Source: Fidelibacterota bacterium (lineage in GTDB: Bacteria > Marinisomatota > SORT01). Taken from it: a stretch of 20,368 nt of DNA. Below, piece after piece: positions 7,303-15,899 of this stretch. Positions within the stretch are counted from its first letter, which is position 1; each line of letters starts with the position of its first letter. The notes beneath the pieces were generated by a model. It worked only from the letters and a program-made list of their open reading frames with translations, did no database searches and was not told where the DNA came from. Where the stretch lies: positions 1-20,368 of the forward strand of contig JADFMS010000026.1 of the NCBI GenBank assembly GCA_022563775.1, in the 5' to 3' direction. Both the position numbers and the translations under genes were made by a program.

Positions 7303-10300
7303 TTGGCTCCTGTATTTGAAGGGATAAATTTAATTGAAGAGCTGATCGGGAAGGACGAAGCATCGAAGTCCTTTGCCGAAAAAGCTGCGCTTGGGGGGCG
7401 ATATAAAGTCTCCGGACTCTCCGGCTCCCTCACGGCGTTCCTCGCAAAATCTACATTCAAGTCCACGGGGCGAAGCCTATTAATTGCGGCCGAATCACTA
7501 AAAAGGGCGGAGGCGTATCGAGACGACTTAGAAACATTATTGGGCAAAGAGTTCGTTTATTTTTTTCCCGAGTCCGGCAAATCAATAGGACAAGAATCGA
7601 TCACCATACAAGCCTTTCAATCCCATGCGCTGCAAGGACTGCTCGGGGGCGATCACACACTGATTATTTCTACCTTCCGCGGGTTGTTAGAGATGGTCCC
7701 GCCATTAGGAGATCTTATTAAAAACCGGATTCAGCTGAACGCAGGAGATGAAATCGAGATTGAAACACTTATCTCCCGGTTGACTAATATCGGATATGAA
7801 CGGGAGAAAATGGTATCACGTCCATTTGAGTTCAGCGTTCGCGGCGGCATTCTGGATATTTTTCCCATATCTTCCGAATATCCTGTGAGGATAGATTTCT
7901 TTGACGACACAATAGATTCGATTAGAGAATTTGATATTATCACACAGAGGTCGCATAAACACATTATAAACAGTATGATAAGCCCTGATTTTTTTGTTGA
8001 AAATCTATGGCAGGGAGCGAGCCAGAACCTTGTTTCAGTAATTCCGCCGGACACTATTATTTGGATAGACGGCTATGACAGGCTGGCACAAATTGCCGAC
8101 GATGATTCGAATATCGACCTCGACGAAATTAAAAACAAGATTCAGGGAAGCGATGGAGCAGACATCCTCTCGGTCTCGTCGCCGCGATCGATACGGTTTA
8201 ACTCCTCACCCCAAACAAGATATCGCAGCTCGATAGGCGCCTTATCCAAGGACTTGCATAAGTGGGAAACCAATAAGGATTTCGTTTTCATTTTATGCGA
8301 GAACGATTTTCATCAGGAGCGCCTCAGCAAGACACTCGATAACGACGGTACAGCTATCGAAACCGCCCCGCTCTCTGCCGGGTTCAACCTTCCGTCTGTG
8401 AATTTACGCGTTCTAACCGACCACGAGATTTTTGACCGCACCAGGAAGAGGCGCTCTTTCAACCGATTCGTATCCCATGGAACTCCCGTCCGGGATTCTG
8501 CCGGAATCCAAATAGGTGATTTTCTCGTTCACATCGATCACGGAATCGGAGAATACCGGGGTATGGAAAAAATAAAAATCTCCGGAGCAATGAGAGAATG
8601 CCTGAAGATTTTATATGCGGGCGGAGATAAGATATATCTTCCGGTAGAAAATTTTCGCCGTATCCAAAAATACAAAGCCGGTGAGGGTATCGTTCCCAAG
8701 TTAAACAAGCTCGGAAGCAATGAATGGGAAAAGATAAAAAAACGAACCCGGTCTTCCACCGATAAGATAGCCCGGGACCTTGTAGAGCTCTATGCCAAAA
8801 GGCTTAGCTCAAAAGGGTTTTCATTCGCCCCGGACATCGATATGCAGTGGGCTTTGGAGGCAAGCTTCCCGTTCGACGAAACGCCCGATCAGCTCCGTGC
8901 TGTTGATGAGGTCAAGGCTGACATGGAAAAGGAGTATCCTATGGACCGGCTGCTTTGCGGTGATGTGGGGTTCGGCAAAACAGAAGTCGCATTACGCGCA
9001 GCATTTAAGTGCGCCCTGAGCGGAAAGCAAACCTCCCTGCTCGTGCCTACTACTATTTTAGCCGAGCAGCATTACCAGACATTCAGGGAGAGATTAGAGC
9101 CTTTTCCGGTTATCGTCGAATCCCTGAGCAGGTTCAAAAGCAAGAAAGAGCAGACTGAAATATTAAAGCAACTTGAATCCGGAAAAGTAGATATTCTAAT
9201 CGGCACTCACCGAATTTTATCTGCCGACGTTAAATTCAAGGACTTAGGATTGCTTATTATAGACGAAGAGCACCGTTTCGGCGTCCGCCAGAAGGAATCA
9301 TTAAAAAATCTGAGAATCTCTGTCGATACCCTGTCTATGACAGCAACCCCAATCCCAAGAACTCTCAATTTTTCCTTGCTCGGAGCCCGTGACCTGTCAA
9401 ATATAAATACGGCTCCCAAAAACCGGCTTCCGATTTACACGGAAATCACCACCTTAGACGAAGGTGTTGTCCGCGATGCCGTGATGAGAGAAGTTGAAAG
9501 AAACGGACAGATCTATTTCGTTCATAACGAAATCAAGTCTATCAATCGGATTTATGAGAAGCTCAGGCGCTGGGTGCCGCATGTCAGAATCTGCATAGCT
9601 CACGGTCAGATGAAGCCCAAAGAGCTCGAAAGCATAATGTCTGATTTCATGGGGCGGAAATATGAACTTTTGTTGAGCACGATGATAATTGAAAGCGGAC
9701 TCGACATACCTAATGTCAACACCATTTTAATCAACCGGGCTGACAGGTTTGGACTTTCGCAGCTATATCAGCTTCGTGGAAGAGTCGGCAGGTCGGATAA
9801 ACGAGCGTTCGCATACTTGCTCATCCCGCCGATCCATAAGTTGGGGAGTAATGCAATAAGTCGATTAAACACGCTTGAAAATTTTTCCCATCTCGGAGCA
9901 GGATTCAGCATAGCAATGCAAGACCTCGAAATTCGGGGCGCCGGAAACTTATTGGGCACACAGCAAAGCGGCTTCATGGAAGCCGTCGGATTCGATATGT
10001 ATAACCGGCTTGTCGCCGAAGCCGTGGATAAAATAAAGGAAGAGTTCGGCATAAAGCAATTATCCGTGCAAGGCGTGGAAACGGAAATATCTTGTGATCT
10101 CGATGCATATTTACCGGATTCGTACATCTTGGACGGTGAGGTTCGTGTGGATTTCTATAAACGATTAGCCTCGCTTACTGAGATGTCTGAACTCGAGGAT
10201 ATCAGGGAAGAATTATCCGATAGATACGGATCGATTCCGCAGGAGGCTAAAAACCTGCTCGACATAACCGAGATAAAAATCATATCGTCTAAATTAAGGA

Positions 10301-10524
10301 TAAGGTCTCTCAAAATTAAGCGCTCGGAGATCAGCGGCTTACTCGGAGATTATGAAAAAGTCTCGCCTGAGGACATTTTTTTCAAATCTCTGTCAACAAG
10401 CGATGGTTTGGATAAATATGATTTAACTATTGATTCGGCAAACGGGGTGAGTTTCAGGGCAAAGCTTTCCGATAAAAACAAACTCAAATCAGCGAAAACC
10501 CTGTTGAATTCATTATCGCCATAA
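7303..10524 (+). CDS. mfd: Transcription-repair coupling factor Mfd
   Basis: Mfd is an ATP-driven DNA translocase that removes RNA polymerase stalled at lesions and recruits UvrA. At 1073 aa it is within or slightly below the usual family length. In order: a UvrB-like N-terminal part (about 1-330, including SRPFEFSVRGGILDIFP), the RNA-polymerase-interacting domain (about 395-480, GDFLVHIDHGIGEYRGME), a superfamily 2 motor, and a C-terminal regulatory part to the end. Motor motifs are Walker A GDVGFGKT (553-560), DEEH (654-657), TATPIPRT (680-687) and QLYQLRGRVGRS (about 819-830). The start is TTG, 7 nt after the mnmG stop, with no visible Shine-Dalgarno, so translation is probably coupled to mnmG. 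A 58-nt gap separates it from the foldase genes, as is common in FCB bacteria in my recollection. Confidence 0.97.
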   Translation: MAPVFEGINLIEELIGKDEASKSFAEKAALGGRYKVSGLSGSLTAFLAKSTFKSTGRSLLIAAESLKRAEAYRDDLETLLGKEFVYFFPESGKSIGQESITIQAFQSHALQGLLGGDHTLIISTFRGLLEMVPPLGDLIKNRIQLNAGDEIEIETLISRLTNIGYEREKMVSRPFEFSVRGGILDIFPISSEYPVRIDFFDDTIDSIREFDIITQRSHKHIINSMISPDFFVENLWQGASQNLVSVIPPDTIIWIDGYDRLAQIADDDSNIDLDEIKNKIQGSDGADILSVSSPRSIRFNSSPQTRYRSSIGALSKDLHKWETNKDFVFILCENDFHQERLSKTLDNDGTAIETAPLSAGFNLPSVNLRVLTDHEIFDRTRKRRSFNRFVSHGTPVRDSAGIQIGDFLVHIDHGIGEYRGMEKIKISGAMRECLKILYAGGDKIYLPVENFRRIQKYKAGEGIVPKLNKLGSNEWEKIKKRTRSSTDKIARDLVELYAKRLSSKGFSFAPDIDMQWALEASFPFDETPDQLRAVDEVKADMEKEYPMDRLLCGDVGFGKTEVALRAAFKCALSGKQTSLLVPTTILAEQHYQTFRERLEPFPVIVESLSRFKSKKEQTEILKQLESGKVDILIGTHRILSADVKFKDLGLLIIDEEHRFGVRQKESLKNLRISVDTLSMTATPIPRTLNFSLLGARDLSNINTAPKNRLPIYTEITTLDEGVVRDAVMREVERNGQIYFVHNEIKSINRIYEKLRRWVPHVRICIAHGQMKPKELESIMSDFMGRKYELLLSTMIIESGLDIPNVNTILINRADRFGLSQLYQLRGRVGRSDKRAFAYLLIPPIHKLGSNAISRLNTLENFSHLGAGFSIAMQDLEIRGAGNLLGTQQSGFMEAVGFDMYNRLVAEAVDKIKEEFGIKQLSVQGVETEISCDLDAYLPDSYILDGEVRVDFYKRLASLTEMSELEDIREELSDRYGSIPQEAKNLLDITEIKIISSKLRIRSLKIKRSEISGLLGDYEKVSPEDIFFKSLSTSDGLDKYDLTIDSANGVSFRAKLSDKNKLKSAKTLLNSLSP

Positions 10525-10582
10525 ATTAACTTTCGGAAATGCTTAAGTATCGAAATATAGAAAACAACGAGGAAAATGTTAA

Positions 10583-12325
10583 ATGAAATTAAATCGTACG
10601 CTGGCAATATTGTTAATCCCGATTTTTATATTATCCGCCTGCTCGAAGAAACACCCGAAAGAGAAAGGTCCTGTCATCGCAAAGATAGGGAATGAGTATT
10701 TATACCTTTATGATATGATCACACCGAGCGACAGCCTGAGGTTTTCTGACAAGGGAGCCTCCTTTAAGAGAAACCGTGTTGAGGTGTTTGTAATGAGATA
10801 TCTGTACGCAAAGCTGGGCTATTCGGATGGAGTCCATAAAAAGGAGTCTATACAGGAACAATTAAGTAACCATATTAATAAAACCATGATAAACGTTGTA
10901 TATAAAAAGGCGGTGCTCGATAAATTTGTCAATGAAAAAACCATGAGAGATCTGTATGGGCGTCTCCAGGGGCAGATTTCCGGCAGACATATTTTAATTT
11001 CTTATGCTGACGCGGAGAGCAATCCTAAAGACGTTAGCCGATCTAAATCCGACGCTCTTCAGCTTATCGGCGACATAAGGGGAAGGATCACTTCAAGGGA
11101 TGATTTTTTATCGTTAGCCGACGAACTGTCTGAAGACACGACCTCAACAGATGGCGGAAACATCGGCTTCTTTAAGTGGGGTGACATGGAAGATTCATTC
11201 CAGGAGGTAGCGTTTTCCCTTCCTGTCGGCTCGGTCTCCGGGCCGGTAGAAACATCTTACGGATATCACATCATATGGATAGATTCAATCCGTACCGTTG
11301 ACTATAGTTCTTTTGCAAGAATGGAGAGGGGGCTGAATAGAAGATTGTTCAACTTTCATAAAGATGAAATTGTACAAGCAGGCAAAGATTTTATAAATTC
11401 CTTAAACTCTGCAGCCGGAACAGAGCTGTATGACGATAGGATTGAAAGCCTGTCCGTTCTTATGTTGGAATATGTTCAGTCTGACAGCTCTTATAAGGCC
11501 GGAATAAAGCCTGTAGTGTTTTTGGAAGAATCAAAATCCGTTGGACCGCTCGCGACTTACGATGGTAAAGATGTAACAACGCAGATTCTGATAGGTCTTA
11601 TTAAAGACCCGAAAACCGGCTGGACGATAGCTTCTCTTACGGATACTTCCACGATCAAGAATTTAGTCGTTAACGAGATCAACAAAAAATTAATTACAGA
11701 ATACGGATATACAAATAAATTTGACAAAGATAAATCTATGACTGAAGATTTAAAGAAGCAAGAAAGAGGTTACGTCTGGCAGGAAATCAAAAAGTTGAAT
11801 ATTGAAGATCGTATCGATGACAGAGACGAAAATCTCCTAAAATATTATAATGAATACAAAGACAATTATGTTTCAAAACGAATCTCTGACATCTTAGAGA
11901 TACTGGTTTCTGAAAAAACCTTAGCGGATTCACTTTACTCTCTCGTCATGAGTGGAGGCGACATGGAGTCTCTGGCATTAGAATTTTCTGAGCGCAGCAC
12001 GGCGAAAAAGAATAACGGCATAATTGAGAGAGTCACGTCAAAGCGCCTCGGACCTATAGGAAAACAAGCCTCCAAGATGAACGTCGGTGATATCTCCAAG
12101 CCGCTGAAGGCTGGTAAAAAATGGTCTATATTCAAAATTCTGTCCGTTGTTCCGCCCGGCTATATTCCATTTAGCGAGGCAAAAAGCAGGTTGATTGCTG
12201 ATTTCAGGAAAGACGAAATAGAGAGACTTACAGAAGAATTCGGCAGGTATTTAATCAATAAATATAATCCTCATTACTATTTCGAAAACATAAACGCCCA
12301 AGTGGCAACATCGGAAATTGAGTAA
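10583..12325 (+). CDS. Parvulin-type peptidyl-prolyl isomerase lipoprotein
   Basis: A predicted periplasm-facing foldase of 580 aa. The N-terminus MKLNRTLAILLIPIFILSAC is a lipoprotein signal with lipobox LSAC; Cys20 would be lipidated, and the following serine favours the outer membrane by the E. coli rule. A canonical parvulin domain covers about 133-236 (GRHILIS, GGNIGFFKWG, then GPVETSYGYHIIWI). A second, divergent parvulin-like segment at about 432-523 keeps the outline (RISDILEILV, then NGIIERVTSKRLGPIG) but lacks the GYHII end. The regions between are helical and charged, as in SurA chaperone domains. GAGGA lies 9 nt before the ATG. The 3' end overlaps the next foldase gene by 8 nt. 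Likely role: outer-membrane protein biogenesis; the substrate is unknown. Confidence 0.88.
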   Translation: MKLNRTLAILLIPIFILSACSKKHPKEKGPVIAKIGNEYLYLYDMITPSDSLRFSDKGASFKRNRVEVFVMRYLYAKLGYSDGVHKKESIQEQLSNHINKTMINVVYKKAVLDKFVNEKTMRDLYGRLQGQISGRHILISYADAESNPKDVSRSKSDALQLIGDIRGRITSRDDFLSLADELSEDTTSTDGGNIGFFKWGDMEDSFQEVAFSLPVGSVSGPVETSYGYHIIWIDSIRTVDYSSFARMERGLNRRLFNFHKDEIVQAGKDFINSLNSAAGTELYDDRIESLSVLMLEYVQSDSSYKAGIKPVVFLEESKSVGPLATYDGKDVTTQILIGLIKDPKTGWTIASLTDTSTIKNLVVNEINKKLITEYGYTNKFDKDKSMTEDLKKQERGYVWQEIKKLNIEDRIDDRDENLLKYYNEYKDNYVSKRISDILEILVSEKTLADSLYSLVMSGGDMESLALEFSERSTAKKNNGIIERVTSKRLGPIGKQASKMNVGDISKPLKAGKKWSIFKILSVVPPGYIPFSEAKSRLIADFRKDEIERLTEEFGRYLINKYNPHYYFENINAQVATSEIE

Positions 12326-13145
12326 TAAAACCAGGGTTTATTTGTTTTTGTTATTTCTTGCTTCCGCAGCGCTTATTTTCGGAATATATACTAATCGAGG
12401 ATTTTCAAACAGTGATGGCACTATAGTCGTTGCCAGGGTAGGCTCATCAAAGCTTACAAAAAACGACCTGTCGGAATTGGTATCAAGCTCCGGAGTGGAT
12501 AAATATAGACTTAAGCTCCTTGCCGAAGGGTGGGTGAATCGTGAACTCCTTGCTCGCAGCGCTGAAGAGGCGGATCTATATAATGACGAGTTGTTGTCTT
12601 ACAGCCTTGAAAATTATAGAAGGGAGCTTCTTGCCAATTTATACCTTCAGGATAGGTTCAGACATATGCCGTTTGTGAAGGATCGGGAGATTGCAGAATT
12701 CTATAAAAATAATATTGAAACTTATCTCCGTGATGAAAAGCAAATCAGGGCATATCACTTCCTGCTTGATGATGAAACGACAGCAAACGACCTGAAAGAC
12801 GCTCTAAGCACAAGCGACGATCAGAAAATGTCTTTGCTGTTAAATAATTATCACGGCACACTAAGAACATTCGGTAGAAACGATGTTATTGAGGAGATAT
12901 CATCTAATGCTTTCGGCTCAAGAAGAGATATTGTCGGACCTATCGCTACCGAGTATGGGTACCACGTTCTACAAATTCTTGACCGGTTTGAAGCTGAATC
13001 ACTAATACCGATACATGAAGTGAAAGACGAAATCATTCAAAAGCTTAAAATACTTAAACAAAATATATTGTATTATCAAATCTTGGACAGCCTAAGGCTG
13101 TCAGTCGATTACTACATAAATGAATCATACCTTGATCGGCAATAA
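12318..13145 (+). CDS. Degenerate SurA/parvulin-like membrane-anchored protein
   Basis: A 275-aa protein with one N-terminal hydrophobic segment (about 7-23), either a membrane anchor or an uncleaved signal; I see no clear cleavage site. Residues 35-130 look like a SurA N-terminal chaperone region. The C-terminal half ends in IVGPIATEYGYHVLQI (205-220), which matches the end of a parvulin domain, but the GGDLG motif and the conserved proline/phenylalanine before it are missing. Isomerase activity is therefore doubtful; a holdase or structural role fits better. The start is TTG inside the end of the preceding gene (8-nt overlap), and its end overlaps the next gene by 26 nt. The three foldases are very probably one operon. 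Confidence 0.75.
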   Translation: MSNKTRVYLFLLFLASAALIFGIYTNRGFSNSDGTIVVARVGSSKLTKNDLSELVSSSGVDKYRLKLLAEGWVNRELLARSAEEADLYNDELLSYSLENYRRELLANLYLQDRFRHMPFVKDREIAEFYKNNIETYLRDEKQIRAYHFLLDDETTANDLKDALSTSDDQKMSLLLNNYHGTLRTFGRNDVIEEISSNAFGSRRDIVGPIATEYGYHVLQILDRFEAESLIPIHEVKDEIIQKLKILKQNILYYQILDSLRLSVDYYINESYLDRQ

Positions 13146-14415
13146 ACTCAACACTCTCCTATTTGTTTGTTTTATGGCTAACGCGCCTAACCTTGCCTCC
13201 CAGGTAATAGACGGTATCGCTGCCGTGGTGGGAGACGAGATCATATTGAAAAGTGAGGTGGATCAGTTTGCTAAAACACAGGCGCTGCGTATGAGGATAG
13301 ATCCAATAAGAAATCCGAGCAGGTATGAAAGTATTTGGCGCAGGACGCTTAAAACTCTCGTGGACCAAAAAATATTACTCGACCGTGCCGAGTTAGACAG
13401 CATAGAGATTAGTGACAGGGAAATTGAAGAAGCGCTGGACAATCAAATAGAAGGAATAATACAAAGAGCAGGCTCACGCGAAATGGTAGAAGAACTCATA
13501 GGATATTCTTTAAACAGACTCAAAAGAAATTATCGTGAAGAAATCAGAAAACAAAAATTAGTTGACAGAGTTCAACAACTGAAGTTCAACGACATGTCTG
13601 TAAACAGGCGAGAAGTTGAAGAATTTTTCTCGGAATATTCTGATAGTCTTCCTGAACTGAAACCGGCTGTAAAGATAAGTCATATATTGAAAGAAGTTGT
13701 CGCAGGCCCGGGCGCCGACAGCATCGCATATCAGAAAGCCGACAGCCTCTTGGGATTATTGAAAACCGGATCTGATTTTGACGAAATAGCCATGAAATAT
13801 TCAGACGATACTAATTCAGCCGTTAACGGGGGCGAGCTTGGTTTTATGAAGAGAGGGACTCTTGTACCTGAATTTGAAGAAGCATCATATTCTCTACTGC
13901 CCGGCTCTATAAGCAAGATAGTTAAAACCGAATTCGGATATCATATCATTAAAATGATAGAGAGGCGAGGAGACAAAATTAACGTCAAACATGTTTTGAT
14001 AATGGCTAAAACGAGTACGTCAGATAAAGATCGTATCATAAGTTTATTGAATGATATCCTCGAAAAAATTAATTCAGGCGATCAGTTTGAAAAGATGGCG
14101 TTGGAACACAGTGACGATCCGGATGTGAATCTTAATAGTGGAGATCTCGGGTGGCTTGACCTAGCTTCTCTAAATATACCTCAATTCGCTTTTGTATTGG
14201 ATACGCTGCAAGTTGGAAATATCAGCGCTCCATTCAAAACGGATTTTGGTTATCATATCATTAAAAAAGTCGACTACCGTGAAGGAGGACCGCTCTCATT
14301 AGAAAATAATTGGCATGATATTGAATCTATGGTTATAAGGAACAAAAGATTAAAAGTATATAATGAGTGGCTGAATTCAATCCGTAACGAAGTATATATT
14401 GATATCAAAATGTAA
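13120..14415 (+). CDS. surA: SurA-like periplasmic chaperone/peptidyl-prolyl isomerase with two parvulin domains
   Basis: A periplasmic chaperone for outer-membrane proteins. At 431 aa it has the SurA architecture: signal peptide (about 1-28, hydrophobic core TLLFVCFMA), N-terminal chaperone domain (about 29-180, IDGIAAVVGDEIILKSEVD), parvulin domain 1 (about 184-283, KISHILKEV, NGGELGFM, EFGYHIIKMIE), parvulin domain 2 (about 287-386, VKHVLIMA, SGDLGWL, DFGYHIIKKVD), and a C-terminal segment. Both parvulin domains keep the GG/SG-x-LG and GYHII landmarks. The start is ATG 13120, inside the preceding gene; an in-frame TTG at 13132 is possible. It is the last gene before the AT-rich gap. The family is secure; orthology to E. 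coli SurA is likely but not proven. Confidence 0.9.
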   Translation: MNHTLIGNKLNTLLFVCFMANAPNLASQVIDGIAAVVGDEIILKSEVDQFAKTQALRMRIDPIRNPSRYESIWRRTLKTLVDQKILLDRAELDSIEISDREIEEALDNQIEGIIQRAGSREMVEELIGYSLNRLKRNYREEIRKQKLVDRVQQLKFNDMSVNRREVEEFFSEYSDSLPELKPAVKISHILKEVVAGPGADSIAYQKADSLLGLLKTGSDFDEIAMKYSDDTNSAVNGGELGFMKRGTLVPEFEEASYSLLPGSISKIVKTEFGYHIIKMIERRGDKINVKHVLIMAKTSTSDKDRIISLLNDILEKINSGDQFEKMALEHSDDPDVNLNSGDLGWLDLASLNIPQFAFVLDTLQVGNISAPFKTDFGYHIIKKVDYREGGPLSLENNWHDIESMVIRNKRLKVYNEWLNSIRNEVYIDIKM

Positions 14416-14432
14416 ATAAATTATTGATAAGA

Positions 14433-14472
14433 TGTTAACGAGCATGTTAATAAGATGTTTAAATTCTTGTTA
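14433..14472 (+). repeat. Phased TGTTA repeats
   Basis: TGTTA at 14433, 14445 and 14468, plus TGTTT at 14456, form four direct elements in the same orientation with spacings of 12, 11 and 12 bp, roughly one helical turn each. The second element is part of TGTTAATAA, the complement of the TTATTAACA next to the perfect DnaA box at 1187. They could be degenerate DnaA sites or sites for another origin-binding protein. Confidence 0.5.
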
Positions 14473-14603
14473 GTTAATTTTTAATATACAATTGAATGAT
14501 GATATAAAAATTAATCTTGATATCTATCCGGCTTACTAACATAATGTTAAGGATATTTACAGCACGTAAGTATTTATTTTTGATATATTTATAGTATCTA
14601 ATG

Positions 14604-14632
14604 TTATACTATTAACACTACTATTAGTATAA
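14604..14632. repeat. AT-rich inverted repeat in the dnaN upstream region
   Basis: TTATACTA (14604-14611) and TAGTATAA (14625-14632) are perfect 8-bp reverse complements around 13 nt. A second, overlapping inverted pair, TGTTA (14602-14606) and TAACA (14613-14617), shares the left arm. The stems are too AT-rich to act as a strong hairpin; protein binding or ease of unwinding is more plausible. Confidence 0.4.
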
Positions 14633-14751
14633 GTATTTTAGTGTAATTTTTATAATAATAAGTCAATAAATGTATTGTCAATTTCAGTGCTGAGCAGTAA
14701 CTTGTATCTTTAGTTATATTCGTTGATTTGAAATAGATTTTTCTTTTAGAT

Positions 14752-14756
14752 AAGGA
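14752..14756 (+). promoter_or_regulatory. Ribosome binding site of dnaN
   Basis: AAGGA ends 8 nt before the ATG of dnaN, an ideal Shine-Dalgarno arrangement. It confirms the dnaN start and stands out because many genes in this window lack such a site. Confidence 0.7.
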
Positions 14757-14764
14757 TTTGGTCA

Positions 14765-15886
14765 ATGAAGTTTTCAATAGAAAGAGAATCGATTTATAAG
14801 GAACTTCAAAGAGCTAATAGGGTAGTTCCGGTCCGTTCTACTTTGCCTATTTTGACTTGTGTTTTACTTAGTGTAAAAGACTCGAGATTAAAAATATCTG
14901 CTACGGATATAGAGATTACATTTGTTAGCGAGGTGGATGTAAAAGATTCGGATGATGGATCGGTTGCTGTTCCTTCAAAAGTTTTGAATGATATTATCGG
15001 GGTCTTACCTCAAGGTGAGATTAAAGTTAGTTCTGATGATAAACAAAATGTGCAAATAGATTGTTCAAGCGGGAAATATTCTATCGCCGGTAGATCTGCT
15101 GAAGATTTTCCAGCCACGCCTGATTTAAAAGATGAACAGCAGATTGATATTGATAACGACACTCTTCATAGAATCATTGAAAAAACAGTTTTTGCGGTTA
15201 GCGCTGATATGTTGAGACCTGCTCTGACCGGAGTGTTGTTTGAATTTAATGGAAGCGGTTTGATTACCGTAGCCACAGACGGACATAGGTTGGCTAAGCT
15301 GTCTAATGATAAATTATCTACTTCCAAGATGAATTCAGGAGTTATTATACCAAAAAAATTCCTGAATCTTATACTGAATTCTTTAGTTAACGGTGATGAG
15401 AATAAGTTTTATATCAGCGAAAATCATGCTATGGTAACGATCGGTGATTCAAATTTTTATACAAGAATTATTGATGAAAAATATCCTGATTATAATAGTG
15501 TGATTCCTTCTGAAAATGACAAAGAACTGTCAGTTAGTGTTGAAAGTATTCTGTCATCTGTGATTAGGGTTTCTATTTTTGCGAATAAGACAACACAGCA
15601 AATAAAACTTAGTATATCCAACAACAAACTTAGAATATCATCTGCTGATCCGGAGTCAGGTGGTTCAGGATCGGAAGAAATAGAATGTGTTTATAGCGGC
15701 GAAGATATAGAGATAGGATTTAATTCAGAGTATCTTAAGGATATACTAAGGCAAATAGATACGAAAGATCTCATCATGAGCTTGAAAGCCCCGATAAGTG
15801 CCGGGTTAATCTATCCTTCTGATCAATTGGAAAATGAGAAATATACTATACTTCTCATGCCAATCAGGTTGACCGAAGAAGCATGA
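14765..15886 (+). CDS. dnaN: DNA polymerase III beta subunit (sliding clamp)
   Basis: The ring-shaped processivity clamp that tethers replicative polymerase and repair proteins to DNA. At 373 aa it is of standard length, with three similar clamp domains of about 120 residues each. Recognisable stretches are NRVVPVRSTLPILTCVLLSV near the N-terminus, RPALTGVLFEF and the strongly conserved ATDGHRLAKL in the middle, FYTRIIDEKYPDYNSVIP, and a C-terminal YTILLMPIRL. Sampled lines of the gene count at about 35% GC against about 50% in gyrB, with many T- and A-ending codons, so it shares the low GC of the adjoining gap. It opens the dnaN-recF-dciA-gyrB-gyrA block, and recF begins 13 nt after its stop. 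Confidence 0.97.
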   Translation: MKFSIERESIYKELQRANRVVPVRSTLPILTCVLLSVKDSRLKISATDIEITFVSEVDVKDSDDGSVAVPSKVLNDIIGVLPQGEIKVSSDDKQNVQIDCSSGKYSIAGRSAEDFPATPDLKDEQQIDIDNDTLHRIIEKTVFAVSADMLRPALTGVLFEFNGSGLITVATDGHRLAKLSNDKLSTSKMNSGVIIPKKFLNLILNSLVNGDENKFYISENHAMVTIGDSNFYTRIIDEKYPDYNSVIPSENDKELSVSVESILSSVIRVSIFANKTTQQIKLSISNNKLRISSADPESGGSGSEEIECVYSGEDIEIGFNSEYLKDILRQIDTKDLIMSLKAPISAGLIYPSDQLENEKYTILLMPIRLTEEA

Positions 15887-15899
15887 CGCATATCGAGTG

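Larger units (their letters stand above)
14416..14764. other. AT-rich intergenic region before dnaN, candidate replication origin/unwinding region
   Basis: These 349 bp hold no gene. A hand count gives about 22% GC, far below the flanking genes. TGTTA occurs exactly at 14433, 14445, 14468, 14545 and 14602, and inverted as TAACA at 14537 and 14613, with a near copy TGTTT at 14456; the first four elements are spaced 12, 11 and 12 bp. Two 9-mers are one base from the DnaA-box complement TGTGNATAA: TGTAAATAA (14411-14419, overlapping the surA stop) and TGTTAATAA (14445-14453). I found no perfect DnaA box. The position before dnaN, low GC and phased repeats fit an origin or unwinding element. It must also contain the dnaN promoter, for which I see only weak -10 candidates such as TATATT at 14715. 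Confidence 0.5.

Noticed and set aside
9768..10127. Minus-strand open frame of 119 codons
   Set aside because: It is antisense to the mfd motor region, with low-complexity serine-rich content and no ribosome binding site.
10531..10555. Inverted repeat TTTCG/CGAAA after mfd as a terminator
   Set aside because: The arms are only 5 bp around a 15-nt loop and no T-run follows, so it is not a credible intrinsic terminator.
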